A stretch of 64,000 nt of DNA from Bigelowiella natans CCMP2755 (taxonomy: Eukaryota > Cercozoa > Chlorarachniophyceae), in assembly GCA_000320545.1 (NCBI GenBank), contig ADNK01003482.1:1-64000 (forward strand), in the 5' to 3' direction. Under the pieces are notes generated by a model. That model ran no database searches, was not told the DNA's origin, and worked only from the letters and a program-made list of their open reading frames with translations. Below are positions 12,807-25,142 of this stretch, piece by piece. Each line of letters opens with the position of its first letter. Position 1 is the stretch's first letter. Position numbers and translations under genes: made by a program.

Positions 12807-15800
12807 ATGATGTTAAGTTCAGGCCCCCCCCCGGCGATCTTTGTCTTGTTCTTTTTACAGCTGAGGATATTTGTCATAGCTGCTGTTGGCGTTGATCTCG
12901 AATTCTACAAGCGCTTTTCCCCAAGCAAACAAACCTTTATATGGGGATATCCGGGTCAAGAAGGCCTTTGCATTCATTATTGTCAGCTGGTGCAATTAAA
13001 TTATCGACAATACATGAACTCATACCTAGTATAACTGTTGCAGAGTTCGGTCCAGCGCATGATCTGGGACACATTGAGCTTGTCCACTATGTTAACGAGA
13101 CCATCTACCCGCTTTTTGACCCTCCTATTGAGATTGTTGGTAGGGGTATACCTGACCCTGAATTCGGCGTTCTATCGAGCGCTGATGTAGCTGGTGATTG
13201 ATCTGATAATATTGTAAATAGTAGTCGACTTTGTTGTTCCTGCTTTATAATTTATATCAACCAACCTCGTTTAACGCAATGTTACACCTTGATGAGTTCT
13301 AACACGTTTTGTTCGGGCTGAACTTAATCTGCAGGCATTGACTATGTCCACCTCGATCAGCAAAAGCACGTTTGTTTGCAGCTGTCGCATGCAACACAAG
13401 CGATAGCTACTAGGATTTCCAGAATTGGAAATACGGTTTGTAGCTCATCATAATTATCAAGAACATACGTCAAAAAATGGAACTTATGTAAATCAATCAC
13501 AGGGAATTACTACCGGTTACACTGGGGGTGCTATATTTACGCTGGTGAACAATACGGAAATAAATGACCTCGCTGATATACGAGATAAGGTATTTTCTCT
13601 CAAATTTCCTCCTTTCCAAGAAAATGATCAATAGTAAACAAATGTCATGGCTAATATAAAACTTACTTACTGACTTTATATTGTCGTCTTGTGTGTACAC
13701 TTTTCAAAAGAGCAAGCCTCACATTATAGTATATCATTGAATAACCAATATGACATCATCTACCACCGTTATTAGGTGATTTTAACTTTAATACCGAGCA
13801 ACTTTCCATCTGCTGTGATTCATCGAGAGGCTATTAGAGTTGCTGCTGGGTTAGTTATTAGAGAAATCATCATACCAACACCTATGTCTTGGAATAAAAG
13901 ATTTGTTCACGCTCATTGATTTATTTTATTGTTCCTTACATCTACGCAGCTTTGACATAATGGCTGAGGCACGAAAAATTATTATCATGAGAAGATTTAA
14001 CTTCACTTCAATCCTGAACGGGCATGCGGATGTCGTATTCCTACCGGCTGGTGTTATTCAGACTAAATAATTAAGCCTATTTTTTTTCTGATGATGGATC
14101 TCCTGACTAGCATGCTAATTAAGAGACATGTTGTGAAATACTGGGAGTACTTATCCTCCTTTCAGCTCTTTTCTGGGAATTCATTTTTAACAAGTAGCTA
14201 CTTAATGTTTTTATCCCTTTCTCCTTCATTTTCTTCTTCTTCTCCTTGTTGCTACTGCTACTGCTACTTCTAATACAAACATCATCATCAATTCTCAGGG
14301 ATATATGAAGCATTTCAAGGACTTGGTTTCTTACAACCCAATCTGTTCAAGGCTCTCAACCCACCACAAGCAGCCAACACCACTTCCTCATCTTCATCTT
14401 TGTCGTCGTTTCCTTACCAGCTTTCCACAGCTTTGTATCCCGAGTTTGCAATCGCTTGGATTCCAGAACACTCGTCGCCTGATGTTGATTGGATCGTTAC
14501 AAAAGCGATTAATGAGGCTCTTATAGCGCTTAATGGCACTCACACCGCCATGGTTAACTTAGGAATGGATAGGTTTGAGTCACCGTTTAGCTACGCGAAA
14601 GTACATGACGCATTAATCGAAATTGGGTTAGCAAAGCAGGATCCCATGTCGCTCACTAGGGAGTGTGAAGTTCCTCAAGACATTTACTCATCCATTACAT
14701 GTTCTGAAGGGTAATGTTAGTGTATTTTACATGGGTTCTATGTCAAGTTTCTAATAGGCACGTGTGATTTATATATTATTCTGTACTTGTAACAGTCAAA
14801 ACGACAAACAATCTCCTTTGGTTACTTCTCCTCCTCCTCCTCCCTCTCTCCATTATCTTTTTCCAAATTTTGATTCAGATATTATAAGCGCAGTCGTGTT
14901 CAATTCAACACCGATTGTGGTAAGGAAGACTGTCCCTACGGTATGACATGTACGTGCCGTCCCTGTCGTAAGGCGGAACCAGTCGAGATTTTTAGGGCAA
15001 ACAATACGTCTTGTGAAAAGTTATCAATTTGTGCAAAAGTCAAACAGAACGAACCTATGACTTTCACGATTCGCGACAACCTCAATCGCAACCTACCTAT
15101 CAGGTTAAGATCCTTACAACCAATACTGTATGTTTGCACGGAGCAAATGGATGATGCCCATGAAATTGATGATAACAGTATTGATGATATTGATAATAGG
15201 TAATGGTGGGGGTGGTGGCGATGATCATGAATAATCTAATGAAGGGTTGATAACGATAGCAAACATGATGATGCTGGTTTTTAAGAGTCCATATGAATAA
15301 CCTCAAGCATTCACGTGCTAATCTCAACTAATACTCCTCCTCTCTAACTTTCCCCCCCCCCCCCCTTCTCCCGTGCATCTATCTCTCCCTTTATCTCTGT
15401 CTTTGTGTATATACACGTACAAAAAGTTATTTATTCCGCGTTGAGACTACGACGCCAGGGATTTCATTTCCAAGATATGGAAATTTATCATCATCCGGAA
15501 ATTCCACTTACACACTATTGCTGGCAACTGCGCAGAAAGGAGAGCACATCCTAGAGATTTTTATAAATAATGAGAAAACTTCTGTTTCGCCTGTCCTTGT
15601 TACCGTGTCGGAGAGAAGTTGTGGGTACAACTTTAAAGCTAGTGCAACCACTGGCGAGTGCTTAATGACGAAAAAGTAATAAATTAGATGCTATTAAGAG
15701 GATTATACCATCGCAATGCTTGCAGCATTTAATATAGTAGTTATTTTGGCCTTACTATCGTGTTATTATGCCTGTCAGGTACGTATACTTCGATAGATGG

Positions 15801-17018
15801 TTTCAGTACTTTTGCATTGTACTCGTAGCCATTGCGGTGGCAATATCACTCTTTTGTGCCGCCTGGACATACCAGAATAGAGAGCTTAAAATTGTAGTCG
15901 CGTCTCAGCCCATATTCCTTTACATCCTGTGTCTTGGCTGCGGGGTTTCTTCAATAGCAATATTATTCGTGGGGCTTGATGATGATCCAAACTACGGTAT
16001 CTCCGCTAGAAATCTGGACTTCACGTGTAACGCATTCCTATGGGTGCACACATTAGGTTTCAATCTCACAATATCTGCGTTGTTCACCAAAATGTTTCGC
16101 GTGAAGCAGCTCATGATAGACGCCATTTCTACTAACGTGGATCAATCCCTTATTCCGCATATCAAGGGAATTGTTAAATCTTTCTTCCTTGAGGCTATTA
16201 TCATCACCACATTTTCGGTTATTTCGCCTTTGCGATGGAAAAGATATTGTGGACAGCAAAGTGAAGATGAAAATGAGTTTTGTACTTCAATTGGACGATG
16301 CCACAGCACTTTGGGATTGCCGTTATTTGGTGTGGTGTTGCTCCTGCATATGTCTTACATCGTCTACACGCTCATCACGTGTTACCAGGCACGCACTATA
16401 CCCCAAGAATTCGCAGAGCACAAATGGATCACTGCAGCCTGTATCAGTATGGCGGAGATCATACTAGTTGTACCACTTCTTATCGCTTTAACATGGGATT
16501 ATCCCATGATCTCGTCCTTCCTCCTTGCAGTTTCCTTATTTCTCAATGATATATCCGTATTGCTTATGGTTTTCCTCCCGAAGATGCACCTCATATCGCA
16601 AGCTGACACCGAAAAAACTCTCAGACAGGAAGACGTTATGTTCAATCTTCGGAAGAAGGTCCGTAACATCAAGGATATAAAACATAGCAATCTGGAGAGG
16701 AACATGAAACGCTCTTCTCCTATTACGAAATCCAAAACTGGGGTTCGCAGTTTACCTGGGAGGGGTGGGTGTTCATTTGAAAACGAATCTAATCCTGGAA
16801 GTCTTGGGTTTCATCCTGACCGGAGTGCTAATAGGGCTCTGACAAACATGTTCCGAATTTCCCCAGAAACTGATGTCAGCGTTGTCAATGTGTTAGCAAC
16901 TGCGGACAAAAGCCAACGAACCTTTCCAACACCAACGCAATTGCAAGTGTCAGCTAATACTTCTATTTCAAAAGCTAATTTTCGAAGAAGCGCATCTCGA
17001 AGCATATCTCGAAGTTGA
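12807..17018 (+). CDS. Class C (GABA-B-like) GPCR with PhnD-like ligand-binding ectodomain
   Basis: Exons: 12807-12954, 13044-13193, 13335-13435, 13503-13589, 13776-13849, 13950-14050, 14299-14710, 14894-15103, 15427-15675, 15779-17018; phases fit throughout, 923 aa. A hydrophobic signal peptide is followed by residues about 45-357 resembling the PhnD type of ABC phosphate/phosphonate-binding proteins: DYVHLDQQKHVCLQL, GGAIFTL..DLADIRDK, GHADVVFLPAG, ALYPEFAIAWIPEH. Residues about 358-427 are Cys-rich (CPYGMTCTCRPC). Residues about 428-510 look like a filamin/Ig-type repeat (GEHILEIFINNEKTSVSPVLV). The last exon holds seven hydrophobic helices with the family 3 look (GLDDDPNYG, NAFLWVHTLGFNLTISALFTKMFRV, FLNDISVLLMVFLPKM) and a Ser/Arg-rich cytoplasmic tail. 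Class C receptors normally carry a Venus-flytrap domain of another subtype, so the domain pairing is unusual. Ligand unknown. Confidence 0.86.
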
Positions 17019-18151
17019 CTAACTGTGCATTGCACACAGTGTGTGCACGTTGCATTTGTTGTCTTAACAACAGTAGTAAGATTTCCCACCACATCACAGA
17101 GTGCAACCGTTCAATGATTCACACACTGTTCAAGCCTCACAACGTGTGAACCACAATGCAAACATGAATTTGGCAAATTGTTGGCTGTTGCACACCACAG
17201 GACACCACAGCACACCACAGCACACCAGGTGTGATTGCAGGTGAATTTTCCATGATCGTGATGATGACAGGGGGAAAGCAATGGGAAACAAGATGTTTCG
17301 ATCTGCAGTGACACATTCATCTCTTGCTCAATGATGTTGTGATGCTCGCAGCACTGCCGCTCATTCGCTGGTTTCGCAATGAACCAATCTAGCAATGGCA
17401 ACCGCCTCAATTGGTGTCCATTGCAACAGGTACTGTGTCCACAGTCATTGCTCTCATCCTTTGAGCAAGCTCCAGTGCTGGCAACCTGGCAATGGCAGCT
17501 CTGGAGCTAGTTGCCCACGTGAGCTCACAAGTGAACGAGCTTTTGCGCGTGGCACAAACCGTTGGCCACGCACGCGCACCAAAACTGCACTCAACCTGCA
17601 ACGCGTGCAACGTGACAAGTGACACGTCGTGTGTGAGGACAGTGCAACGAGCACTCGGCTCACTGCGATGCGCGCTCAGCGCCAGAGCTAGCGGCCAGCT
17701 AGCCAGGCAGGCGTGAGCACAACAACATTTGCTAGCTTGCACCTGCTGATTCCAACAGTTCAGCTCAAAGAATCATTGGATGTGCTGATTCATCCAATTC
17801 CTCTTCAAAGCACCATGAAAAATTGAGGGTTCGTTTCGCATCCGCCTGTCACGAGCGCTCAGACATTGTTTGGTGTCGTCCTCCTGCATCTGCATGCAGT
17901 GCTCTCGATGACAACTAACTTCTTCTTGCGGAAGCAACAACACGTCAGTAATTTATCTGATGATAATATTCCTGAATGTGATGCATCTTTATTGTAGCTG
18001 CTGTGAAATTAGGATCACAGGTTGATCAACAATAGTTTGAATTTGATTAATTTAGATGTATTGGGAACACAAATTGGCCTAAAAGCAGAGTACTACAAGA
18101 CAACACACAAGACAACAACCACAAAAGTCGCCCCCCCCCCTCCTGGTGACT
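17019..18151. other. Intergenic spacer
   Basis: No supported gene. Contains a short tandem of CACACCACAG-like units at about 17193-17230 and a palindrome-rich, relatively GC-rich island up to about 17900. Confidence 0.6.
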
Positions 18152-19468
18152 ATGACATCTCATCATCAACTGGTCGATGAGTTTGGAGAAGAAGCAGCAG
18201 CTGACCTAGAATACTTTGATTCGCTTCTCAATACAGTTCCTGCCAATTATTATTATCCAAAACAACACGACTCGGCCAGCGCTGCGATTGGAAAGTTGTC
18301 AGCGAAACAGCGCAAGTCTTCGGGCATCACAGATCCCCACCGCATGCTAAGCGTTCTTGATGTAGCTAAATTCGTGTGGAGTAAAGCTTCTGGATCCAAA
18401 AGGTCCAATTTCAACACAGCTGACACAACGAAGAAGGCAAAAGGTGCTAAAAAATCACGCAGTGAAGCCAAGAGCATCGACGCTTTACGCCAACTACTGA
18501 AAGATAAAATGGAAAGTTTACGGTCAGGACGTGGTTCAAAAAATGAAAACGGTGGTGGTAAAATCAAACAGAAGGTTGCATCAAAGAAAAAAACAAAAGC
18601 TGATGATACTGGGGCAAAAAAAAGGAAACATCAGAGGGAATCGAAAATGAATCCTACGAAAAGACTCAAATCTGAGGATCAAGCAACTGAAGAGGTTGGT
18701 GACGGTGACCTCATGTTCAGCGGACTTAAAAATAATTCAGAAAAGAATTCTAGATCTATGAAGAAGAATAAGAAAAAGGCGAAGAAATCGAGTGAGGAAC
18801 TACAACTCCAAAGGATACAGGAATTTGAGAAGAAGGTGTGAGTACTCTTTCGAGAAAATTCATTTAAGTCAAATAATAAGTCTTTGCTTTATCAGCTTAA
18901 GAATGTCAGCACGAAGGAACGGGAAGAAATTCTTCATGAGAGACGAATTTCCCATGCCATAAGTCGAGCGCAGGGAATTGCAGTGAAAGACGATAAAAAG
19001 TAAAATGTTCACCTTATTGCGAATAGCAGAATCTCTCAAAATTATAATTGTATGAGGGAAATCTTTATAAAAAATTAAAATGTCACTAACATTCATAGTT
19101 CCATTGTAATGACTCTATCGTAAGCGTAAGCTCTATCATCTTTTTTAAAATCGGTGTATAAGACATATGACTTGTTTCAGATTGCTACGGAAGCAAATAT
19201 CACGCAAGAATGCAAAGAAGGCGAAATCAAAGAAGGCGTGGGAATCACGAATGGTACCTATCGACATTTCCTATAACTTGTTGAAAGACTTCTCCAAACA
19301 AAAGGATATATCACCTGATCTAAATTTTCTGGCATGTATTAAATTTCTCAGCAACAGCTCCAGACGGAGCAGAAGACTGAATTAGATAAACGAGATCAAA
19401 ATGTCAAGGAATATAATGCAAAGAAATCAGAGGCGCGAATTGCTAAACGAAAGGCAAAAAGAAAATAA
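18152..19468 (+). CDS. SURF6: SURF6/Rrp14-like nucleolar ribosome biogenesis protein
   Basis: Family role: nucleolar, RNA-binding, needed for pre-rRNA processing of the large subunit. Exons: 18152-18835, 18896-18999, 19181-19253, 19352-19468; phase-consistent, 325 aa. The N-terminal motif (EYFDSLLNTVPANYYYP) matches the SURF6/Rrp14 N-domain. The central IDALRQLLKDKMESLRSGRG matches the second conserved block. The C-terminus has RRISHAISRAQGIAVKDDKK, then AKKAKSKKAWESR and a Lys/Arg tail, as in the SURF6 domain. The start is the first ATG in the open frame; Lys runs suit nucleolar retention. Confidence 0.87.
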
Positions 19469-20214
19469 TGCTTCTTCGCAATTAATGCAGCAGCCCGGCA
19501 CATGATATAATTTATGTATCATCTTTGATGACCATGGCAATATACCATGATGTTATTAAGCACAACAAGTATGATTTGCATTTTTATCTCTGACATTATA
19601 CAGCTCTATGCAAGTAAATGATAACGTTCGTATGTTACTTTTTGCAATAGTTGGTCAGAGAATCTGAGTCTTACGCATGTGAACTAGCTGCTAGAGAGCA
19701 GCCAGCTCAGCTCATCGTCATGCATGGCTATTTGTAGCAACCCACCCGCCATGCAAGCAGCATTCATAGACTTTAAATTGACGCTCTAATTCATCGTCAC
19801 GCATGTCATTTTTTTTAGCTCTGTGCGTTGTTTCCATGCTAGCACGCGTGCGTATACAGTAGCGAAGACATATGCACAGGTAGATAGTCTCACATCAGTG
19901 CACGCTGCACTTATTATATACACTGTCCATGCTGCTAACAGCGAGCAAGCATGCTAGCAGCATGCACATGTCTATGCACACCATGCGTGCTGTTCCATCT
20001 GCATCCCAATGTCATCCACGGATACACATCTGAATCATCAATATAATTTGCGTTTTGCTCGCACATGTGTAAAAATTGTGAGGGCACGCTACGATGCAGC
20101 ACCTGCCAAGGAAAGTATTTCGCTGTTATTGAGTGTACCATAAAGCTGAGAAGAGGTCAATGACCCTTGTGTGCTTACCTGTGATTGCCGAAACAAATAT
20201 GTAAATAGATGCAT

Positions 20215-20271
<57 letters not shown>

Positions 20272-20449
20272 TTTAAAAAGATGATTAATTCAATATATAG
20301 AATATGGCTTACATCTATTGCTGACGATTGCGATCTATCTCCATCTCTGCAAAAAAGCAGCACTGCACTCATTCGTGTTAATGGCTGAATGAAAAGAGGG
20401 AGAGGAGGGTGGAAGGGGAAAGAAAAATGCAAAAAATGTGTTTATACGT
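19469..20449. other. Intergenic spacer with (AT)n
   Basis: No supported gene. A palindrome-rich island (AGCATGCTAGCAGCATGC) lies around 19680-20140 and an AT microsatellite at about 20217-20271. Confidence 0.6.
20217..20271. repeat. (AT)n microsatellite
   Basis: Alternating TA run of about 54 nt with one interruption near the right end. Confidence 0.97.
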
Positions 20450-20830
20450 AGTCTTACCCCCATCGTCCCTGGAGATATCTAATATCTTTCTCGATCTGAT
20501 GAGCCAAATAATAGAATGCAGCCATACTTGTGAGACGATGGTCAAGTGGACACGAGATCCTACTGAGCTAACACCATGAGAAATAACTAGCTGCTTGTGA
20601 TCGGGGTTGCAGCTGTTTGCTTAAATTACTACTCACCTCTACATGTGTTGCTTCAGCTACCCTGCACATAACTTTTGCTAGATCAACAACCTCGACACCC
20701 TGATCAATACATATATGATCCAAAACTGAAGAAATGAGAAGGATTGGGAAATATTTTCCAGAAGAGAGTATAGGAGGGAGGAGGAGGAGGAATATTACAA
20801 CTACTGAGAAGAATCCAAAATTAGTTGCAC

Positions 20831-20867
<37 letters not shown>

Positions 20868-21255
20868 TGGTCGTTGTGGTAATGATGATAATAACCTCAC
20901 GCATTTCTTCTCACCCTTCTTCATATTATGAACTACCTACAAAGACAAACAGCTTGCCAAAGCACCAAAATCAATACCTTGAGATGCGACGGAAGGAGAA
21001 GTCCAAGTCCAAGCTTATCATAAACCTGCATATCATCATCATCACCATCATCATCATCATTATCTCACTATCGGCTTCCTTCATTATCACTAGTCATCAC
21101 CATCTCTCTTAAAGGGTCTTTTCTCCAAGTTCCAAGGATCTGCATGGTCATACAGATAGTAGCATGAATAATCTCCGTGGTTACGTGTGCATTTGTTGTA
21201 TCATAATGATAATCAGTAGTAGCAGCAGCGCACGAAAGCATATTGTCCTGTAATG
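20450..21255 (-). CDS. Candidate minus-strand exons, family not recognised
   Basis: Several short open stretches on the minus strand have natural amino-acid composition and splice-like borders. About 21110-21255 contains TTEIIHATICMTMQILGTW; 20980-21030 contains VYDKLGLGLLLPSHLK; 20640-20725 contains GVEVVDLAKVMCRVAEATH and ends at a consensus GTGAGT donor; 20460-20560 contains SMAAFYYLAHQIEKDI. They lie downstream of the WDR59-like exons on the same strand and may belong to that gene, but I could not join all phases and the expected RING-like C-terminus of WDR59 is not visible. The plus strand here is mostly trinucleotide repeat. Confidence 0.3.
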
Positions 21256-21280
21256 GAGTCGGTCTCCTCCAGAAATTACC

Positions 21281-21510
21281 CATCTCGGCTGATATATCGT
21301 CACAGCTGGGAAGCTTAGTTCATTAAGCAAATCCTCACACTGAGTTGACAAAGAGAGGATGGTAACAATAATGACGACACTTGGTGCTCCTTCTCCTTCC
21401 ATATCTTCTTTTTCTCGATACCCGAAATGATGATGCGAACAATAGACCAAAGCTGCTACGTCGTCATTTTTCAAATAATTTATGAGAGGCTTGATTCGCT
21501 ACATAACCCC

Positions 21511-21545
<35 letters not shown>

Positions 21546-23030
21546 GCTGTTGTTTGTTATTATTATCATTGTTGTTGTTGTTGTTGTTGTTACGGTCCAA
21601 ACGAACCTCTCCCTTCGCTCTCAATACGGCATCTTCCGAGCAAGGGTCTGCTCCTGTTAGGAAGTAGTGGTAGGCATTACGTTAACATCATTCACCAGTA
21701 GTAGACTCGAATAACATCTCAGAACGAATGGATGTGTGTAAGTAACCGTGTTGTGAGAGATAGGAAAAATGCCCGACAGTTCCTGAATCCTTGCAAACTA
21801 TTTTTGTTATTATATTGTCACTTGTTACTGAGGATGTCATATTTTTTTCACCTTCCTTCCCACCTTCAGAGCCATTTCTCTCACAGTGACGAAAAGTTAG
21901 TTAACAAAAATAGAGGAGGCAAGAAGAAAATTAAGCCTCTTGTTCTTCTTCTTGTTGTGGTTGTCGTCGTCGTCGTTGTTGTTGTTGTTGTTGTTGTTGT
22001 TGTTCCTCGATCTTAGTTTCCTTTCCTTTCTCTTTTTCATATAATGTTTGACTCCTACAATAACTACCACTTACTTTTGGCGAAGGCATAGGCAAGATCT
22101 CTATCCACCATCTCAGCTGTGCTGCTACTGTCATATTCCTGCTCTTTTACTTCATACTGCGGCCATGCTGTGTGTCTCCTATGGTTTAGGTACTGATTTA
22201 TGGGATAATCGCCTCTCCACACGTACATTTGAAGATCACATAGATGCGTTGTTATTTAGTCATTATTTCTCTACTAAGTTGGTACAACTTAATGTTGTCC
22301 GCCCCAATGACACAGAAAGCGTGGGTGCATCCCTTTACCAGCCTAGCTCCATCCCTGCCATAATTTCGTCAAGATGTGATGAATTGTATAAAATGATAGC
22401 AGCCGCTGGCATACAAACATGTGTGCGGCGTGCTAATAATGCCCACAGGCGTCTACCCTGAGATATTTACCTCTCCAGATCTTCCGGTGTCGGGTTCTTG
22501 CCTATCATATGCTGCATTGGGAAATGAGGTTTAGAACTATTCTCTGGAATTATATAACAACGACGACGACGACGGCAAAAGCAACGATTACTTGCCTCAA
22601 GCCTCGCATATCCAACTCTTTGTCATATATCGCCAGTTCCAATGGGTACAACCGCGATCGGGAAATGCTTGCAATCTGCTTTCAAATTGCAAACACTTAC
22701 TACTATTTGCTCATTGTACCGGGCAACAATTTTAGTCTCCTGGTGGATACAAACGCAGAGAAAACGAAAGCAATTTCGAAGGCTATCGAATCAACTCAAA
22801 AGTGAAGGAAATTTTGAAAGGATAGGCGTCTCCATTACTCTACCCCGTTCGTGAAGACTTGGGAGTTGAGTAGTTGGACGATTAGCCGTCTGCCCACCTA
22901 ACAATGATGGCACGAGGCGTGGGAGAGGAAGTTGAGGAGTAGGAGAGATGAGTAATTGACAATTTACTGGTCTGTGAGAAAATGGAAATCCAATGGATAG
23001 AACCTGCCCTGTACCACCAAATACAGCTGC
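21281..23030 (-). CDS. WDR59-like (GATOR2 subunit) segments, partial model
   Basis: WDR59 is a WD40/RWD protein of the GATOR2 complex in nutrient-TORC1 signalling. Probable exons (-): about 22839-23028, 22592-22675, 22471-22511, 22415-22452, 22075-22212, 21607-21653, and 21498 down to 21341 or 21281. Segments that recall WDR59: AAVFGGTGQVLSIGFPFSHRP (the block after the RWD domain), IASISRSRLYPLELAIYD, RRLWALLARR (the GRxDLxxxWxLL block), and LINYLKNDDVAALVYCSHHHFG (the LLxHYxxxxDVQTLAMLCSVF block). Phases between the listed exons agree, except that the border near 22415 is a guess. The WD40 and RWD parts upstream were not found. An open frame on the plus strand at 22130-22460 competes for the same DNA. 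Confidence 0.45.
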
Positions 23031-23079
23031 TCGCATCGAAGTGCCGTCGTCAGTTAGGGTGGGATGATGTAAGGAGAGC

Positions 23080-23081
<2 letters not shown>

Positions 23082-23121
<40 letters not shown>
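23082..23121. repeat. (GA)n microsatellite
   Basis: GA run of about 40 nt immediately upstream (minus-strand sense) of the WDR59-like exon; as CT on the minus strand it could serve as polypyrimidine tract. Confidence 0.95.
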
Positions 23122-23125
<4 letters not shown>

Positions 23126-23431
23126 AGGGTAATTCAGAATATTTTTAATGCATAATATATCTAATTTCTACTTTATTTTATTTTTATTTTTACTGGAGAA
23201 TTGTTTTCATTATTTTCATATAAAGGATAGTTCTACATTGATACATCGATGATTTATCCAATAATATTTTCCTATAAACTCGCATCCTGCAAGAATAGCT
23301 CGAATGCAGGCCGTAAACCCGAGGAGGAACTGTGTAAAACATAGCTGAAGAGAAGGAGGAGAGGAGGACAGGAGAGCATGAGAAAGAGCCATCCCTTGTT
23401 CTTCTTTAAATAAAATCTGGTCTTCATTCTC

Positions 23432-24107
23432 ATGGCACTTACTACGAGTCGCTTTTCGATCTTCACCTCGCCCACTTTCGTTACGGCCTTGCTCTTTACC
23501 GTCTCCACCACCAAGGGCCTCCCATTTTCTCTGTGGGAAAGCTCACTTATGCTAACTGGTGTGAGTAATGTTGTGAACCGTGCTGCAGTGGTGACAACAG
23601 CTGCTTGTACCAAAGTCGCGCAACCAGCAGAGCTAACATGGTTACCTAAGCACCAATGCGATCTCTGCAACAGGACGTATACCAGGTAATAGAGTTAAAC
23701 GTAGAAGATTGCATAAGGGGTAGTTGTGAACGCATCTACTTAAATGGGTGTCTTTTACGAGGAGATAGATATTACTTTGACGACAGAACGCACAATTATT
23801 TCGGAAGGTTCAAAGCGATGACGGCGCATGTAAAGACAGCTCACCAAAATGCTACATGGCCATGCAGCCTCTGTAACAAAAAGTTTCCCTATCCAACAAG
23901 CCTAAGGCTCCACATAAATGTGCATAAGGTGAGAGATAGCGTATATGTAAGCTATAATTTATTGCCTTAACATCAAAATTTTAGTCTCTCAGGCCATACA
24001 AGTGCGGCATTTGTGGGCACTCGTACAGGCAGAAGAAAGATCTTGAGATTCATGAAACAAAGAGGAGTAAAAAAGGAACGTGTCCACCGATTAAAAGAAG
24101 AAGATAA
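23432..24107 (+). CDS. Small C2H2 zinc-finger protein
   Basis: Exons: 23432-23685, 23808-23928, 23985-24107; phases agree, 165 aa if translation begins at the ATG at 23432. Three fingers: CDLCNRTYTRFKAMTAHVKTAH (split by the first intron), CSLCNKKFPYPTSLRLHINVH, and CGICGHSYRQKKDLEIH with a downstream Cys in place of a clear second His. The protein ends in a basic PPIKRRR tail, likely a nuclear signal. The N-terminal 75 residues are Ser/Thr/Phe-rich without a known domain. The antisense strand of 23272-23640 is also open, so the true first exon could differ. DNA or RNA target unknown. Confidence 0.72.
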
Positions 24108-25142
24108 TGAACAATGAACATCAAGGAAAAACTAATTGAATAATGAAGAGAAAGGATTAGTAGCAAGTGTAGTTCCAGAAACTCTGAAAACGACGAGGTA
24201 TGTTTTCCAAAATCTTTCCAGACGAAAATAATACAGTCATGTCACGGAACGTCTTTTAATTTATTCTACTTTATTAATTTAGATCGGATGTGGAGCTTGT
24301 GAATTGATATTACGTGACCGCAGCGACTTGACTTTCTCTGGAAGTTGGTGAATCTTCCCCTTCATATGCGGGAAACATGTTATTTCATGAAATATACTAG
24401 GCGTAGTATGTCTTCCGGTGAAAGTGGCACTACCAGACTTCCTCAGAAAGGAAATTTGCAGCTGTATCTAAGAATTATAATTATAGTGACTATCCATACG
24501 CGAGGAAGAAAAAGAAAGCATAGGAAATAAAATCGAATTTGAAAGTTTCTTCTTCATCACAACCATGTTCGCGTCGATCACGCAATCAAAAGCTGTAGGT
24601 AAGCAAGTCACGATAAAGGTACCCTGCATGATGATGTTATGCAGCTGAAAGCAGCGAGACTGTCTTGCATGCCATTACTGTAACTAGGTAATAGCGTCAG
24701 TGCATATGCATGTAGGCATCGCTAGATCGCCGCTGTGTCATGACCACAACCCCACATTCAATTTCCCTGCTGACGGTAGTAGCAAAAATTGCGAAAATGC
24801 GCAACATGAAAAATTTTGCCTACGTACTGACGACCTACTGCTGAACTAAATTGCTAGAATGACATGGTGAAAATCACAGGCATATCACATGTTTTCTGCA
24901 AAAACAATCTTTGTTGAAAATGACAGCATAGCAAAAATCCACAGCAGTAGAACATCGCGCACAACACAATGTAACTTGCCCATCGCCTTACATTTATGCA
25001 CACATGCAATGGAGCAGCTCGTGCCACTTTTGCGCGTCATTGTTGACAAATATCTTCCGTTGTGAGAAGAAAATTTGATATGAAATAGAAATACATGTGG
25101 CAAGCTTTGATTGCGTCAATGTATTATATTCATCCATTAATG
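24108..25142. other. Intergenic spacer
   Basis: No supported gene. 24590-25100 has the palindromic, microsatellite-poor composition seen in other spacers. Confidence 0.55.
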
